Positions 47,355-57,248 of a stretch of DNA of 64,000 nucleotides are shown here, piece after piece. The notes beneath the pieces are model-generated. The model was not told the origin of the DNA, ran no database searches, and saw only the letters and a list, made by a program, of their open reading frames with translations. Source of the stretch: CAWGJF01 sp963822905 (GTDB taxonomy: Bacteria; Bacteroidota; Ignavibacteria; Ignavibacteriales; Ignavibacteriaceae); assembly GCA_963822905.1 (NCBI GenBank), contig CAWGJF010000001.1, positions 868,001 through 932,000 on the forward strand. Direction: 5' to 3'. A program made the position numbers and the translations under genes. Each line of letters starts with the position of its first letter. Positions within the stretch are counted from its first letter, which is position 1.

Positions 47355-50300
47355 ATGATTCTTAAAAAATTATTTCTATTAACAATCTTTATATTTTTAA
47401 TTCAAACAATAGCATTTGGGCAGTTTGGTAAAAATAAAGTTCAATACAAGTATTTTGATTGGTATTATATCCAGACAAAACACTTTGATATTTATTTTAC
47501 AAACGGTGGCGAAACACTAGCTGAATTTGCCTCTCAGGTAGCTGAAGAATCATTAACTTCAATTCAGAAAAGCTTTAATTATACTATTAATAACAGGGTA
47601 ACCGTAATTGTTTACAATTCACAAAACGATTTCCAGGAAACCAATATAACTGATTCGGATTTAAGTGAAGGTATTGAAGGATTTACAGAACTATTTAAGA
47701 ACAGGGTTGTGGTTCAGTTCCACGGAGGATACCCTCAATTTGAACATCTTATTCACCACGAACTTGTACACGCAGTAATGAATGATATGTTTTATGGTGG
47801 ATCAATTCAAAACATAATTGCAAACAACATCAGCATTCAGATTCCAATATGGTTTAACGAAGGAATGGCTGAATACCAGGCGTTGGGTTGGGATGTTGAT
47901 ACAGACATGTTTTTGAGAGATGCTTCAATAAATGAATATTTACCAGATGTACAGAATTTAAGTGGCTACTTTGCTTATCGTGGCGGGCAGGCAGTTTTTT
48001 ATTACATAGCTAAAAAATACGGTGAACAAAAGGTTGGAGAGGTTATAAATTCGCTTCGCTCGACGGGAAATGTTAATGATGCTTTTAAACAAACTCTCGG
48101 GCTTACTTTAAAAGAGTTTAATGAAAGATGGAAGAAAGATATTAAGCGTGTTTACTGGCCGGATATTGAAGTTACACAAGACCCTGATGAATTCGCTAAG
48201 AGATTGACAAACCCCGAAAATGATGACGGTTTCTATAATACAAGTCCGGCTCTATCACCGCAAGGAGATAAGATAGCATTCATTACAAGCAGGGATTATT
48301 TCTTTAGTCTTTATTTAATGGATGCAAATTCAGGTAAAGTGATTAAAAAATTATTGGAAGGAAATTCTTCGCCAAATTTCGAGGAACTTAATATTCTAAC
48401 TCCTGGACTTACCTGGTCACCAGATGGAAAAAAACTTGCATTTGCTGCCTTAAGTCATGGATATGACGTTCTTTATATAATTGATGTTGAATCTGAAGAT
48501 TATCAAACACTTCCGATTAAGCTGGATGCAATTCATAGCGTATCCTGGTCATGGGATTCAAAACAGCTTGCTTTTATTGGTCAAACTTCAAGGGAATCTG
48601 ACATTTATATATATAATTTTGATACGAAAGAGTACAAAGATTTAACCGATGATTTATTTATCGAAAAAGACCCATGTTGGTCTCATGATGGAAAAACAAT
48701 TTATTTTGCCTCTGATCAAAATACAAATCTGGATCAGCAAAAATTATCTGCAAAATTTGAAGCATATAGACTTAATTCATCACAAACAGATATCTATGCA
48801 TATAATGTTGATAATGGAGTTATCACCCAGATTACTGATATGCCAAACAGCAATGAAACTTCACCTGTTGTGAGTGAGGATGATAAAAAGTTGTTGTTTA
48901 TTTCTGATTTAAATGGGATTAATAATATTTATAAGAAAAGTCTTGTTTTTACCGGAGAAGACGAAAACATTAATTCAATAAAGGATATTGAAGCAATTCC
49001 AATTACGAATTCACAGTCAGGGTTATATCAACTTTCAATATCAAAGGATGCTAAAAAACTTGCTTTCGCGAGTTTGTATGAATCCAGTTTTAATATTTTT
49101 GTACTAAGTAACCCGTTGGAAATAGATTTAGGTCTAAAGAAACTTCCACTTACCAAGTATCGCAAAGGTATGCTTGATATCGACATCCGGCCGAATGAGA
49201 TTGTTAAACATAATCAGGGTAACAACAATAATATATTTGACGAAGATTCAACCGATACCACTAACTTGGTTTATTTTACAAAAAGTGAAAATGATTCTTC
49301 AAGAATATACGGTGATTCTGTACAGATTGACTTTGGAAATTATGTGTTTGGGGAAGATAACGTAGCTGCTAATGAACCGGAAAAAGAGCAAGAAAAGGAA
49401 AAAGAATTATTTAATCCATCGAATAATCTTGATGAAAACGGCAACTATAAGGTTCATCAGTATAAAATTAATTTTGCTCCTGATCTTGTATTTGCAAATG
49501 CCGGCTATAGTACATTATATGGTTTTGTAGGAACAACTCTAATATCTTTTAGTGATGTACTTGGCAATCACCAGCTCGTTGGAGTTACAGGGCTTCAGAT
49601 AGATTTAAAGAATAGTGACTATGGTTTAGCATATTACTACCTTGGTCAGCGAACAAATTTAGGTATCCAGGGTTTTCATACCGCTCGTTTTGTAAGATTG
49701 GCAAGAACAACACAAACAGGCCAATTGGTTGGAGATTTGTTCCGTTTCAGAAATTTCGGACTGGTTGGTTCTGCCAGTTATCCGTTAAATCGATTTTATA
49801 GATTAGATTTTGGATTTAGTGTTTTAAATGTAAAAAGTGAAAACCTGGATGACATTTCCGAACCCACTGAAGATGTTTTCTTTTATGTGCCGTCAATTGG
49901 ATTTGTTCACGACAATGTTCTTTGGGGTTATACATCTCCGATAGAAGGAACTCGATACAGATTTGATGTATTTGGAAATGTTGGAATTAGTCAGAGTAAC
50001 CAGCGATTCATATCTTTCACTGGTGATTATAGAACATATCTAAGATTTTTTACCGATCACTCATTTGCAATAAGATTTTCCGGAGGTGTTTCAGAAGGTC
50101 CAAGACCACAAAGATTTTTTATAGGTGGAATAGAAAACTGGATTAACCGATCATTTGCAACAACTGAAGTACCAATTGAGTCCGCTGCTGACTATGCATT
50201 TTTAACTGCCGCATTACCTTTAAGAGGCTATAATTATTCTGAAGAAATAGGTACAAAATATTTTTTAACAAATTTTGAATTAAGATTTCCATTAATACGA

Positions 50301-50575
50301 TATTTACTTACAGGAGGAATACCCCTGCTATTCAGTAACATTATTGGAACGGTGTTCTTTGATGCAGGAACTGCCTGGACAAAAAACTCTGACCTTAGGT
50401 TGTTTAAAAAGATATTAACGGCAACCTGGTATCTGATGATCTTTTAATGGGAACAGGTGTTGGTGCAAGGGTCTACTTTCTGTATTTCCTACTCAGGTTT
50501 GATGTTGCTTGGGCTTATAACATTGATGGTTTTGCAAGACCCAAATTCTATTTTTCTTTAGGTGCTGATTTTTAG
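47355..50575 (+). CDS. Outer-membrane metalloprotease - TolB-like propeller - beta-barrel fusion (one frameshift near the 3' end)
   Basis: Very large exported protein. After a signal peptide (1-22, IAFGQ) comes a Peptidase MA-like gluzincin domain with HELVH (His135, Glu136, His139) and a third-ligand candidate Glu169 in WFNEGMAEYQ. A TolB/PD40 propeller (about 290-640) follows, with repeats such as LTWSPDGKKLAFAA and PCWSHDGKTIYFAS. An acidic linker leads to a surface-antigen/Omp85-like barrel (about 710 on). The frame runs off at 50447. Restoring one A in the poly-A at 50406-50410 continues KDINGNLVSDDLLMGTGVG to ...FSLGADF, ending at 50575 (about 1073 residues). Role unknown. Confidence 0.85.
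50403..50412 (+). other. Frameshift site in the protease-propeller-barrel gene
   Basis: Five A at 50406-50410; six would keep the reading frame of the final barrel strands and a terminal Phe (GADF) typical of outer-membrane barrels. Confidence 0.75.
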
Positions 50576-50601
50576 TAACGCGTTGCCTGAATAAATATTA
50601 A

Positions 50602-50868
50602 TTATTCATTTTGTTTGGCGGATGAATCTGTCTTTTTAGATTCAGGTTTTGATGTACTGGTTTCTGAAGTTGATGATTGCTTTCCTGAATTTTTATAATC
50701 TGTCTGATAAAATCCACTTCCTTTAAATATTGTACCCGCTCCAGCACTGATTAATCTTTTAACCTCGCCTTTACATTCCGGGCATTCTGTTATTGGATTA
50801 TCTGTAATTTTCTGGAACAATTCAAATTTCAGATTACAATTCAAACATTTATACTCATAGGTTGGCAT
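50602..50868 (-). CDS. FmdB-family zinc-ribbon protein
   Basis: The 88-residue protein starts at ATG 50868 behind GGAGATC; the longer frame upstream is not supported. The N-terminal FmdB-type ribbon MPTYEYKCLNCNLKFELFQ has CxxC and later CPEC, a four-cysteine zinc site (residues about 8-40). The remainder is a disordered Ser/Thr/Lys tail. FmdB-like proteins are small putative regulators of unclear function. It is on the minus strand between plus-strand genes, so it is transcribed alone. Confidence 0.9.
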   Translation of the reverse strand: MPTYEYKCLNCNLKFELFQKITDNPITECPECKGEVKRLISAGAGTIFKGSGFYQTDYKNSGKQSSTSETSTSKPESKKTDSSAKQNE

Positions 50869-51007
50869 TTCGTTGATCTCCATAATAATAAATTGATGCG
50901 AAACTAATGAAAAAAAACTAAATTTTCTATAAATTTGATTCCCATTAAACAAGAAAGATTCTAGAAAGAATTAAGTTATTGAATCTAATCATTAGAAATG
51001 GAACAAT

Positions 51008-51667
51008 GTGAGTAAATTTTTCTGTGCTCTTATCCCGCTTCTGTTTCTTTCCGGTTGCCTGAACTATTATCAGGAAACTAAGTTATACCCGGATGGATCC
51101 GGTTATATGAAAATAGATTATTGGATGATATTACCGGATAAGGAAAGTATTGATTTTATAGATAAACTAGGAATTTTTAATCCTGATACAATTCGTAATC
51201 AATTTGCAACACCATTCAGTACAATCGAGAATGTTGAAGTATATAAAGATACTACTGATAGCACAACACATGCGATAATTGAATTTTCATTTACTAATAT
51301 AGATTCGTTAAATAAGTCAAAAACATTTTCGGATTATCATTTTACGTTTGCGAAAAATGCTGGCGGGTTAATTAATTTTACCCAGTTTGTTCCACCGGTA
51401 GCAACTGGTTTTGGAATTGACGCAAATGAATACTCGGTTTCTTACAAATACACTTTTTCCGGGGATATTATAACGCATAATGCTCAGGAAGTATCCGGTA
51501 GAACTTTAATATGGAAATATAAACTTTCCGAAATAGGTGGTGGAAAAACCATTTCAGTTACATTCAGACCTTTCAAATTGAAAGAAACTCCAATATGGAT
51601 TTACCTGCTTTCCGGATTTGTTTTGGTAGTAGTTATTTACTTTTTAATCAGAAAACGAAAAAACTAG
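51008..51667 (+). CDS. Lipoprotein with C-terminal membrane helix, unknown function
   Basis: The 219-residue protein starts at GTG 51008. The signal ends in lipobox LSGC, so Cys17 should be lipidated. The body (about 20-185) is beta-rich with a TKLYPDGSGYMKID opening. A single C-terminal helix (IYLLSGFVLVVVIYFLI) and basic tail (RKRKN) suggest a second anchor in the inner membrane, which would hold it by both ends. No family recognised. Confidence 0.75.
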   Translation: MSKFFCALIPLLFLSGCLNYYQETKLYPDGSGYMKIDYWMILPDKESIDFIDKLGIFNPDTIRNQFATPFSTIENVEVYKDTTDSTTHAIIEFSFTNIDSLNKSKTFSDYHFTFAKNAGGLINFTQFVPPVATGFGIDANEYSVSYKYTFSGDIITHNAQEVSGRTLIWKYKLSEIGGGKTISVTFRPFKLKETPIWIYLLSGFVLVVVIYFLIRKRKN

Positions 51668-51712
51668 CCATTTTGAATTAACAGGATTCATAATTCCGTA
51701 TAAGAACTTAAT

Positions 51713-51743
51713 TTGACATAACTTAGCTCTTTACATATATTTG
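51713..51743 (+). promoter_or_regulatory. prs promoter (TTGACA-N17-TATATTTG)
   Basis: TTGACA at 51713-51718 and TATATTTG at 51736-51743, 17 bases apart and 40 bases before the prs ATG. This is the same architecture as the lexA promoter in this window. Confidence 0.7.
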
Positions 51744-51783
51744 GCGACTGTTTTTGAATATTATTTTCGTCAAATCCTAAATT

Positions 51784-52728
51784 ATGATTTCGAATGATTA
51801 TATGATATTTGCAGGTGGATCAAACATTCCACTTGCAAAAAAAATAGCTGAAAGACTTGGAAAAAATCTCGGATTGCTAGAATTAAAAAGATTTAGTGAC
51901 GGTGAAATTTGGGTAAAGTACGGAGAGAATATTCGTGGTCAGGATGTATTTTTAATACAAACTACAAATCCACCTGCTGATAATTTAATGGAATTGCTGA
52001 TTATGATTGACGCAGCACGCAGAGCTTCGGCAAGAATGATAACAGCAGTTATGCCTTATTTTGGATATGCAAGACAGGACAGAAAAGATCAACCAAGAGT
52101 TGCAATTACTGCTAAATTAATAGCAAACCTTCTTACGACTGCTGGGACAGATCGAGTCATAACAATGGATCTTCATGCTGCTCAGATCCAGGGATTTTTT
52201 GATATTCCATTTGATCATTTATACGGTTCCTCCGTATTTAAATCTCACCTGGATATTGATAGAGAAAACCTTGTTGTAGTTTCCCCCGATGTTGGAGGAA
52301 TAAAAATTGCAAGAGCTTATGCCAAATTACTTAATTGCGGTCTTGTTGTCATAGACAAAAGAAGGCCTAAACAAAATCTGGCGGAGGTTGTCCATATTAT
52401 TGGTGAAGTTGAAAATAAGGATGTTCTTATTGTGGATGATCTTATTGATACTGCAGGGACGTTTATTGGTGCAATCGAAGCACTCAAAGCAAAAGGTGCA
52501 AAAAAAATATATGGGGCTGTTACCCATCCTGTTCTTTCAGGGGAAGCAATGGAAAGAATAGCAAAAGCGCAGATAGATAAACTTTTTGTAAGTGATACAA
52601 TTAATTTCGAAGTTTCTGATTCAGCTAAAATAAAAATTATATCAGCCTCAGAAATTTTTGCTGAAGCTATAAACAGAACTTTTAATAACGAATCAATCAG
52701 TTCACTTTTTAATATTGATAAAGGTTAA
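51784..52728 (+). CDS. prs: Ribose-phosphate pyrophosphokinase
   Basis: Makes PRPP from ribose-5-phosphate and ATP for nucleotide, histidine and tryptophan synthesis. 314 residues. RFSDGEIWVKYGENIRGQDVF, PYFGYARQDRKDQPR (ATP loop), DLHAAQIQGFFDIPFDHLY, VVIDKRRP and the PRPP-binding VLIVDDLIDTAGT are all present. The cytosolic gene heads a set with rplY and pth. A well-formed promoter lies 40 bases upstream. Confidence 0.98.
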   Translation: MISNDYMIFAGGSNIPLAKKIAERLGKNLGLLELKRFSDGEIWVKYGENIRGQDVFLIQTTNPPADNLMELLIMIDAARRASARMITAVMPYFGYARQDRKDQPRVAITAKLIANLLTTAGTDRVITMDLHAAQIQGFFDIPFDHLYGSSVFKSHLDIDRENLVVVSPDVGGIKIARAYAKLLNCGLVVIDKRRPKQNLAEVVHIIGEVENKDVLIVDDLIDTAGTFIGAIEALKAKGAKKIYGAVTHPVLSGEAMERIAKAQIDKLFVSDTINFEVSDSAKIKIISASEIFAEAINRTFNNESISSLFNIDKG

Positions 52729-52746
52729 TTTAGTCTCGGAGACAAA

Positions 52747-53394
52747 ATGGAAATAGTAACATTAGAAGCAAACGAACGTAAAGCGATTTCAAAATCTTCA
52801 AGAAGCTCTTTAAGGAAAAATGGAAGAGTGCCCGGCATTTTTTATTCCAAACATTCAAACCCAATTGCAATTGATGTTTTGGAACGAACAATGAATCCAT
52901 TGGTGTTTACATCAAAAACAAATCTTATTTCTCTTAAGCTTGATGGACATGATGAATTAGAATGTATTATTCGTGATATTCAATTTGATCCTGTAACAGA
53001 CAGAATAATTCATTTTGATCTTTTAGGTTTGACAAAAGGAGAGAAACTGCAATTGGAAATTCCAGTGCAATTGAATGGCACCGCAGCGGGGATTAAAGAA
53101 GGTGGTGTACTTCAACACTTCCTTCACAAGCTTGATATAGAATGTTTACCTGTGAATATACCTGCGCATATTGAAGTCGATATTTCAGGATTGCAAATAG
53201 GCGATTCAATTCATGTAAAAGATATTTTATTGCCCGATATAGAAATTCTTAATCCTGAAGATTCAATGATCGTAATGGTTAGTCATCAGAAAGTAAAAGA
53301 AGAAGCAACTGTTATTGAAGAGGGTGTTGAAGAGGCTACTGAGCCGGAAGTTATCAGTAAGGGTAAAGCTGATGAAGAAGAAGAAAAAGACTAA
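52747..53394 (+). CDS. rplY: 50S ribosomal protein L25 (CTC/TL5 type)
   Basis: Long-form L25 of 215 residues: an N-terminal 5S rRNA-binding domain (about 1-95, GRVPGIFYSKHSNPIAI, RDIQFDPVTDRIIHFDLL) and the C-terminal TL5/CTC domain (about 100-185). An acidic tail follows. It binds the 5S rRNA on the large subunit and is stress-linked in some bacteria. CGGAG precedes the ATG. It lies between prs and pth, a common order. Confidence 0.96.
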   Translation: MEIVTLEANERKAISKSSRSSLRKNGRVPGIFYSKHSNPIAIDVLERTMNPLVFTSKTNLISLKLDGHDELECIIRDIQFDPVTDRIIHFDLLGLTKGEKLQLEIPVQLNGTAAGIKEGGVLQHFLHKLDIECLPVNIPAHIEVDISGLQIGDSIHVKDILLPDIEILNPEDSMIVMVSHQKVKEEATVIEEGVEEATEPEVISKGKADEEEEKD

Positions 53395-53402
53395 CTAAAA
53401 TT

Positions 53403-53993
53403 GTGCGGGTTATTTTTGGGATAGGAAATCCTGGATCCAGTTATCAGTTTAATCGTCATAATGCCGGGTTTCTTTTTCTGGATAAATTTGCAGAAGATAA
53501 GAAAATATTATTTCAAGCTTCAAAAGCTGACTATTTTTTTGCACCGGGTAAATTTCAGGGGTTTGATTTTATCTTGGTGAAACCGACTACCTTTGTAAAC
53601 AGATCTGGTATTGCTGCTGAACAAATTAAAAACGAATTTGATTTGGAGTTGAATGAATTCCTGGTCATCAGTGATGATATTAATCTTTTATCGGGAGAAT
53701 TCAGAATTAGGTTAGCTGGTACGGACGGAGGACACAATGGACTTAAATCAATTATCTATAACTTAGGATCGGATTTATTTCCAAGAATCAGAATTGGTAT
53801 AAGTAATAAACCGGATGATATGGAACTTTCTGAGTATGTGTTGGAAAATTTTACTAGTGATGAATCAAATAATCTAAAAATAGCTTTTCAGAATATTTCT
53901 TTACTTGTTGATGAATTCATAACAGGAGGCGTACAAAAAATGTTGAATTTAAACAGCAAACTAAAAAGCCCTCCTGCTGTTAATGATTTTTAA
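53403..53993 (+). CDS. pth: Aminoacyl-tRNA hydrolase (peptidyl-tRNA hydrolase)
   Basis: Releases peptides from stalled peptidyl-tRNA. 196 residues with IFGIGNPGSSYQFNRHNAGF (catalytic His), PTTFVNRSG and DDINLLSGEFRIR..GGHNGLKS. The start is GTG at 53403. It lies 8 bases after rplY, so it is co-transcribed. Confidence 0.96.
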   Translation: MRVIFGIGNPGSSYQFNRHNAGFLFLDKFAEDKKILFQASKADYFFAPGKFQGFDFILVKPTTFVNRSGIAAEQIKNEFDLELNEFLVISDDINLLSGEFRIRLAGTDGGHNGLKSIIYNLGSDLFPRIRIGISNKPDDMELSEYVLENFTSDESNNLKIAFQNISLLVDEFITGGVQKMLNLNSKLKSPPAVNDF

Positions 53994-54028
53994 ATTAAAT
54001 TAATTCCTTAGTTCAGGAGATCAATCTT

Positions 54029-56212
54029 ATGCATCCCCTTTTTTATATTATACCCGTTTTTGGAATTTTGGCTCTTATTTATACTTGGATAAAATCATCT
54101 CAGATTTCCAGGAAAGATGCCGGTACAGATAAAATGAAAAAAATAGCCGGTCACATTTCCGAAGGTGCAATGGCATTTTTAAAAGCCGAATATAAAGTCC
54201 TTGGTATTTTTGTTGTTAGTGTTGCAATTTTATTAGCGGTTTCTGCTAACCCGGTGGATTCATCACCAATCATTGCTGTTTCGTTTTTTGTCGGTGCATT
54301 TTGTTCAGCATTAGCAGGCTTTATTGGAATGAAGGTTGCAACTAAGGCCAACGTAAGAACTACAAATGCCGCACGCGGAAGTTTGGGCAAAGCATTGGAA
54401 ATTGCATTTGCTGGCGGGTCAGTGATGGGCTTGGCAGTTGTTGGTTTAGGTGTTCTTGGATTAGGAGTATTGTTGATCATTTATAGCAATCTCTTTGGAA
54501 TTAACGCAGCTCACGATTTGAATCGTGTATTAACTGTAATTACCGGATTTTCATTTGGTGCTTCTTCAATCGCATTGTTTGCAAGAGTTGGTGGAGGAAT
54601 TTATACAAAAGCAGCTGATGTTGGTGCTGATCTAGTCGGTAAAGTTGAAGCAGGTATCCCGGAAGATCATCCTTTGAATCCGGCTACCATTGCGGATAAT
54701 GTTGGCGATAATGTTGGTGATGTTGCAGGTATGGGTGCCGACTTATTTGAATCCTATGTAGGTTCAATTGTTGGTACGATGGTTTTAGGCGCGGCTTTTT
54801 TCGGTTCACCAGAGTTTACAGATTTTAATGGTTTGGGTGCAGTTCTATTGCCACTTATCATAGCTGGTGTAGGAATCCTGATGTCAATTTTCGGAACATT
54901 TTTCGTTAGAGTTAAAGAAGGTGGAGACCCTCAAAAAGCCTTGAACATAGGCGAGTTCGGATCATCATTTTTAATGATAATTGCACTTTATTTTATTATT
55001 GATTGGATGCTGCCTAAAAGCTGGGTTTATAATGATCTGCTTTACGGAAACACCTATACAATTACATCATTGAATATATTTTTTGCAACAGTAATTGGAT
55101 TAGTTGCCGGAGTTTTGATAGGTGTTATAACTGAATATTTTACTGGCTTCGGAAAGAAACCGGTAATTGCAATTGCAAGACAATCACTAACCGGAACTGC
55201 AACAAATATTATTGCAGGCATCAGCACAGGACTAATTTCAACAGCTTTACCGGTTATTGTTATTGCTGCTTCAATCCTTGGAGCATTTTATATGGGAGGT
55301 TTATACGGAATTGCCATTGCTGCAGTTGGTATGCTTTCCAATACAGGAATTCAACTTGCGGTGGATGCTTATGGTCCTATTTCAGACAACGCTGGTGGAA
55401 TTGCTGAAATGTCAGAACTTCCAAAAGAAGTAAGGCAAAGAACTGACAGACTTGATGCTGTTGGCAACACAACCGCAGCTATAGGAAAAGGATTTGCAAT
55501 AGGTTCTGCAGCACTTACTGCTTTGGCTTTGTTTGGTGCTTTTATGACCTCTGCAAATATTAAATCAATTGATATTTCCAAAGCGCCGGTTATGGCTGGT
55601 TTATTCCTTGGTGCAATGCTTCCATTCCTGTTTTCTGCCTTAGCTATGAGTGCGGTCGGCAGAGCGGCTATGTCAATGATTGAAGAAGTAAGACGTCAAT
55701 TTTCAACAATCCTTCCTCTAAAAAATGCTTTGGCAGCAATGAAAAGGAATCAAGATAAAGAAATGAGTGAATGGTCAGGTGAAGATAAAAAAATATTTGA
55801 ACTTGCTGATGGTACTGCTGAATATGGCAAGTGTGTTGAAATATCTACCAAAGCTGCAATAAGGAAAATGATAGTACCTGGCTTGCTCGCAGTACTTTCT
55901 CCAATTGCAATAGGATTAGCCGGTGGGCCCGAGATGCTTGGTGGATTATTAGCCGGTGTAACAGTTACGGGTGTATTAATGGCAATTTTCCAGGCAAATG
56001 CCGGAGGTGCCTGGGATAATGCAAAAAAAATGTTTGAAGATGGAATTGAGTTTGACGGTAAAAAGTATTTCAAAGGCTCAGACCCGCATAAAGCGGCAGT
56101 TGTTGGAGACACAGTTGGTGATCCTTTTAAGGACACCTCAGGTCCATCTTTGAATATTTTAATAAAATTAATGGCAGTAATAGCGCTTGTAATTGCGCCT
56201 ATTATTAAATAA
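54029..56212 (+). CDS. hppA: K+-dependent membrane-bound pyrophosphatase (ion-pumping)
   Basis: Integral-membrane pyrophosphatase of 727 residues with about 16 helices, coupling PPi hydrolysis to H+ and/or Na+ export. The substrate site is visible in GGIYTKAADVGADLVGKVEAG, IPEDHPLNPATIADNVGDN and the C-terminal DPHKAAVVGDTVGDPFKDTSG. The GNTTAAIGKGFAIGSA segment has Ala where K+-independent members carry Lys, so it should need K+. Which cation is pumped cannot be decided here. GGAG precedes the ATG. Confidence 0.96.
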   Translation: MHPLFYIIPVFGILALIYTWIKSSQISRKDAGTDKMKKIAGHISEGAMAFLKAEYKVLGIFVVSVAILLAVSANPVDSSPIIAVSFFVGAFCSALAGFIGMKVATKANVRTTNAARGSLGKALEIAFAGGSVMGLAVVGLGVLGLGVLLIIYSNLFGINAAHDLNRVLTVITGFSFGASSIALFARVGGGIYTKAADVGADLVGKVEAGIPEDHPLNPATIADNVGDNVGDVAGMGADLFESYVGSIVGTMVLGAAFFGSPEFTDFNGLGAVLLPLIIAGVGILMSIFGTFFVRVKEGGDPQKALNIGEFGSSFLMIIALYFIIDWMLPKSWVYNDLLYGNTYTITSLNIFFATVIGLVAGVLIGVITEYFTGFGKKPVIAIARQSLTGTATNIIAGISTGLISTALPVIVIAASILGAFYMGGLYGIAIAAVGMLSNTGIQLAVDAYGPISDNAGGIAEMSELPKEVRQRTDRLDAVGNTTAAIGKGFAIGSAALTALALFGAFMTSANIKSIDISKAPVMAGLFLGAMLPFLFSALAMSAVGRAAMSMIEEVRRQFSTILPLKNALAAMKRNQDKEMSEWSGEDKKIFELADGTAEYGKCVEISTKAAIRKMIVPGLLAVLSPIAIGLAGGPEMLGGLLAGVTVTGVLMAIFQANAGGAWDNAKKMFEDGIEFDGKKYFKGSDPHKAAVVGDTVGDPFKDTSGPSLNILIKLMAVIALVIAPIIK

Positions 56213-56249
56213 ATTTGCCGCTCAATTAAGACATATTTAAAAACCCTGT

Positions 56250-56298
56250 TTCCTTTCAATTGAAGGAAGCCTTAAGTCCATAGGGAGGTCCGTTACAA
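56250..56298 (+). promoter_or_regulatory. rpsF leader with small hairpin
   Basis: TTCCTT and AAGGAA flank CAATTG near 56258-56276, giving a small near-perfect stem. GGGAGG and CCG follow just before the rpsF ATG. S6:S18 complexes bind their own leaders in many bacteria through a hairpin and CCG-type element; similarity here is suggestive only. Confidence 0.3.
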
Positions 56299-56718
56299 AT
56301 GAGCAACCGTGCATATGAAAGTGCTGTTCTTATAAATGCAACTCTTGAAGATGATCAGATTGAATCCATTCTAAAAAGAATTGAAGAATCAATTACTACT
56401 TTAGGTGGTACTATCAGGGAGATTGAAAATTGGGGAAGGAAAAGATTAGCGTACTTGGTTAAGAAAAGTAAAATTGGTTACTACGCAATATACAGATACG
56501 ATGCCCCGCCTGATATAATTTCCAAACTTGACAGACAATTCCAGCTTGACGAAAATATTTTGCGCTATCTTAATATCAAACTATCCAGTGAGGCTCTGGA
56601 ACAGATTGAAAAAGATAAAAAAGAAGCTACTGAAATTGTAGAAATTGAAGAGAAAGTTGCTTCTTCTGTTAGTTCTGGTGAAGTTAAGACAGAAGACGAG
56701 ACCGATAATAATAAATAA
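56299..56718 (+). CDS. rpsF: 30S ribosomal protein S6
   Basis: The 139-residue platform protein pairs with S18. Ferredoxin-like core ESAVLINATLEDDQIESIL, WGRKRLAYLVKKSKIGYYAIYR and LDENILRYLNIKL; a long acidic C-terminal extension (about 105-139). AGGGAGG lies upstream. First gene of the rpsF-ssb-rpsR-rplI operon. Confidence 0.97.
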   Translation: MSNRAYESAVLINATLEDDQIESILKRIEESITTLGGTIREIENWGRKRLAYLVKKSKIGYYAIYRYDAPPDIISKLDRQFQLDENILRYLNIKLSSEALEQIEKDKKEATEIVEIEEKVASSVSSGEVKTEDETDNNK

Positions 56719-56744
56719 CCAATGATAGTATGGAGGATTGAATC

Positions 56745-57248
56745 ATGGCCGATTTGAAAATGCCGGAAATTAACTATGTGATTGTTGCTGGAAATCTAAC
56801 AAAAGATCCAGTGTTTAGGCAAACAACAAACCAAACTCCGGTTGTTAATTTCTCTCTTGCATCAAACAGAAAGTACAAAGATAGTTCCAACCAATGGCAA
56901 GAGGATGTTTGTTATGTAGGAATTGTCGCTTGGAACAAACTTGCTGAAAGCTGCAGAGACAGGCTTAAAAAAGGTTCGGCTGTTTTAGTTGATGGTGAAT
57001 TACAAAGCAGAACCTGGAAAACTGATGATGGACATAACAGAAGTATTGTTGAAATTAAAGCTCGCAGAATTCAGTTTTTAAATAAAAGAGGTAAATTAGT
57101 CGAAGAAGACAATCATTCAAACGGTGAAGAAAGTGATGATTCTGTTGCTGAAGAATCTTCCGCTGATTATACTGAAGACTCTTTTGATAAATTCTTATCC
57201 ACAGAGGAGTCGGATTTAATAAACGAAAACGGAACTAAAAAAGAATGA
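56745..57248 (+). CDS. ssb: Single-stranded DNA-binding protein with non-canonical tail
   Basis: OB-fold SSB, 167 residues. MPEINYVIVAGNLTKDPVFRQT, PVVNFSLASNRKY, VGIVAWNKLAESCRDRLKKGS and VDGELQSRTWK are typical (about 5-112). The tail is acidic, but it ends SDLINENGTKKE instead of the usual DDDIPF-like tip that recruits repair and replication partners. It overlaps rpsR by 4 bases (ATGA). It protects ssDNA during replication and repair. Confidence 0.95.
   Translation: MADLKMPEINYVIVAGNLTKDPVFRQTTNQTPVVNFSLASNRKYKDSSNQWQEDVCYVGIVAWNKLAESCRDRLKKGSAVLVDGELQSRTWKTDDGHNRSIVEIKARRIQFLNKRGKLVEEDNHSNGEESDDSVAEESSADYTEDSFDKFLSTEESDLINENGTKKE

Noticed and set aside
55750..56259. 169-codon minus-strand frame inside hppA
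   Set aside because: Pro/Ala/Ser-rich shadow of the hppA transmembrane codons with no independent support.
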